NCBI GenBank assembly: GCA_017626305.1 | Contig: JAGAIW010000171.1 | Span: 1-64,000 of the forward strand | Length of the DNA stretch: 64,000 bases | Reading direction: 5' to 3' | Origin: Clostridia bacterium | GTDB taxonomy: Bacteria > Bacillota > Clostridia > Christensenellales > Borkfalkiaceae | Shown: positions 62,785 through 64,000 of the stretch, piece after piece | How the letters are laid out: each line of letters opens with the position of its first letter | Position numbering within the stretch: the first letter of the stretch is position 1 | Translations under genes and position numbers: made by a program | The notes under the pieces: model-generated | Told to the model about the DNA's origin: nothing | Database searches by the model: none | Seen by the model: only the letters and a program-made list of their open reading frames with translations

Positions 62785-63728
62785 TGAACACTTGGAGTAA
62801 AACTATGGAGTTTATTCGTAAAGAAAAGAAAAAGAAGGGGAATTGGAGAAACACGCTGTTTTTCTGGTGCTTGATAGGACCTGCTTTATTACAGTTCGTG
62901 GTTATGTACCTGTTTGTCAACTTCAATTCCCTGATTATGTCGGTGCGTGCGTACGATATCGAGAGCAACACGTGGTATTTCTACGGTTTTAAAAACTTTG
63001 AATCGTTGTTCTACGATTTCTCGCACCTGCCCGAATTGCGCTATGGGATACAAAATTCCTTTATCGCATGGAGTGTAAGCCTGGTGATTACGCTGCCGCT
63101 TGGGTTGCTGTTTGCCTATTATATCGCCAAAAAGTTTTTTGGCGCGGGGGTATTCCGCGTATTGCTGTTTTTACCGCAAATTATTTCGGCAAACATTCTC
63201 GTTATCATTTTCAAATACTACGCCGACGCGTTTTTACCGACGGTTATCAACGACTTGTTCGGCACGAAACTGTTTGGGTTTTTATCCCAAAAGGATTCGC
63301 AATTCCCCGCTATACTTATCTTTAATATCTATATCGGGTTCGGGACTTCGGTGTTGATGTATACGGGCGCAATGAACGGCATCTCCAAAAGCGTTTTGGA
63401 AGCGGCGGAGCTGGACGGCACGAACACCTTACAGGAATTTATTTTAATCGTTCTGCCGCAAATTATCGGTACGGTTTCGGTATTCGTCATTACGGGCGTT
63501 ACCGCGCTGTTTACCAACCAGCTCAATCTGTATTCCATTTACCATAAGAATGCGGACTCGCATTTATACACGGTAGGGTATTATATGTATCGCGAGATAC
63601 AGTCGGCAAGCTCGTATGCGTCCTATCCGAAAATGGCGGCGCTGGGGATTATGATTACGCTTGTCGTTGCACCGCTGATTATATGCATGAGAAGGCTTTC
63701 TAAAAAGCTGAACCCCTTGGAGGATTGA
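62784..63728 (+). CDS. ABC sugar transporter permease (MalF/UgpA type)
   Basis: 314 residues from the ATG in the TAATG overlap at 62784. About six membrane helices are seen, with the EAA loop 'LEAAELDGTNTLQEFILIVLPQI' that contacts the ATPase. It pairs with the next permease. An ATPase gene is not seen and may be shared (MsmK-type). Confidence 0.93.
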   Translation: MNTWSKTMEFIRKEKKKKGNWRNTLFFWCLIGPALLQFVVMYLFVNFNSLIMSVRAYDIESNTWYFYGFKNFESLFYDFSHLPELRYGIQNSFIAWSVSLVITLPLGLLFAYYIAKKFFGAGVFRVLLFLPQIISANILVIIFKYYADAFLPTVINDLFGTKLFGFLSQKDSQFPAILIFNIYIGFGTSVLMYTGAMNGISKSVLEAAELDGTNTLQEFILIVLPQIIGTVSVFVITGVTALFTNQLNLYSIYHKNADSHLYTVGYYMYREIQSASSYASYPKMAALGIMITLVVAPLIICMRRLSKKLNPLED

Positions 63729-63731
63729 CGT

Positions 63732-64000
63732 ATGGCAACGAAAATGAAGAAAAAAGGATTGTATTATCAAATCGTTATCGGCGCGTTGCTGGTTGTGTAC
63801 GCATTGATTATGGCGTCGCTGTTCTATTTCACCTTCGTCAATTCCTGTAAAGACCCTTGGGGCTTTATTCAAGACGCGGTGGGACTCCCCGAACAATGGT
63901 TTTTCTTGGAAAACTACGAAACGATTATTTTAAAGCTGAAAATGCAAGCCAACGTCAAAGCGCCTATCTACTACATAGAAGATATGTTTTTAGGCAGTCT
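63732..64000 (+). CDS. ABC sugar transporter permease (MalG type), partial
   Basis: The first 89 residues only, cut by the window end. A cytoplasmic start is followed by a membrane helix 'QIVIGALLVVYALIMASLFYF' region and 'FTFVNSCKDPWGFIQDAVGLPEQWFFLENYETI', the usual MalG-type N-terminus. It begins 3 bases after the first permease. Confidence 0.9.
   Translation, partial: MATKMKKKGLYYQIVIGALLVVYALIMASLFYFTFVNSCKDPWGFIQDAVGLPEQWFFLENYETIILKLKMQANVKAPIYYIEDMFLGS

Noticed and set aside
50749-64000. Firm naming of the sugar operon as sulfoglycolysis or L-fucose catabolism
   Set aside because: No substrate-specific residues can be checked by eye. The gene set is compatible with several sugars, so it is only reported as a hypothesis.

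Overview
The window reads as chromosomal DNA of a low-to-middle GC, endospore-lineage member of the Clostridia. The evidence is Firmicutes-type gene pairs (greA-lysS, lon-ysxC, spoIVFA-spoIVFB next to RNase G, holB-ricT, alaR-alaT), a gerA-type germination operon, yyaC, gram-positive style sigma-A promoters and strong Shine-Dalgarno sites. The dispersed repeats resemble those of uncultured gut Clostridia (Christensenellales-like is my guess, not a demonstrated placement). I see no rRNA, tRNA, CRISPR array, transposase or prophage gene.

Layout. 1-10.3 kb: a strongly structured RNA or attenuator leader (45-249) ahead of a small Rho-N/SAP-like protein; holB-ricT; a DUF898-like membrane protein; gap (glycolysis); a hairpin array; an AraC regulator divergent from a GH3 glycosidase; a zinc metallopeptidase; and a trmN6-like/rsmI pair. 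10.3-14.2 kb: a three-gene gerA-type spore germinant receptor operon. 14.2-23.7 kb: an origin-like region. Two clusters of DnaA boxes (14.27-14.74 and 23.39-23.62 kb) bracket cvpA, yyaC, a preQ1-riboswitch-controlled queT, jag, yidC, yidD, rnpA, rpmH, dnaN and a SLOG protein. dnaA itself is absent from the window. 23.7-26.6 kb: rsmG, an unknown propeller-like protein and a divergent ParB-family gene.

26.6-51 kb: mostly minus-strand housekeeping genes (MATE exporter, tmk, Orn/Lys/Arg decarboxylase-like protein, lysS, greA, alaT/alaR, ftsH, RNase G, spoIVFAB, an ECF sigma factor with a small membrane partner, a Cas4/DUF2779-like nuclease, ysxC, lon). They are interrupted by plus-strand genes for a polysaccharide deacetylase, a double-OB SSB and a Wzz/tyrosine-kinase pair. 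A near-perfect parS site lies inside the ECF sigma gene.

51-64 kb: a sugar-catabolism island with a PocR-domain AraC regulator, FGGY kinase, FucI-like isomerase, class II aldolase, DUF4432 mutarotase-like protein, aldo-keto reductase, TIM-barrel sugar isomerase, a second AraC regulator, a GH31 glycosidase, and the start of a sugar ABC importer cut by the window edge. Together these could import a glycoside, release a sugar, isomerise, phosphorylate and cleave it, and reduce the aldehyde product. The substrate cannot be read from sequence alone.
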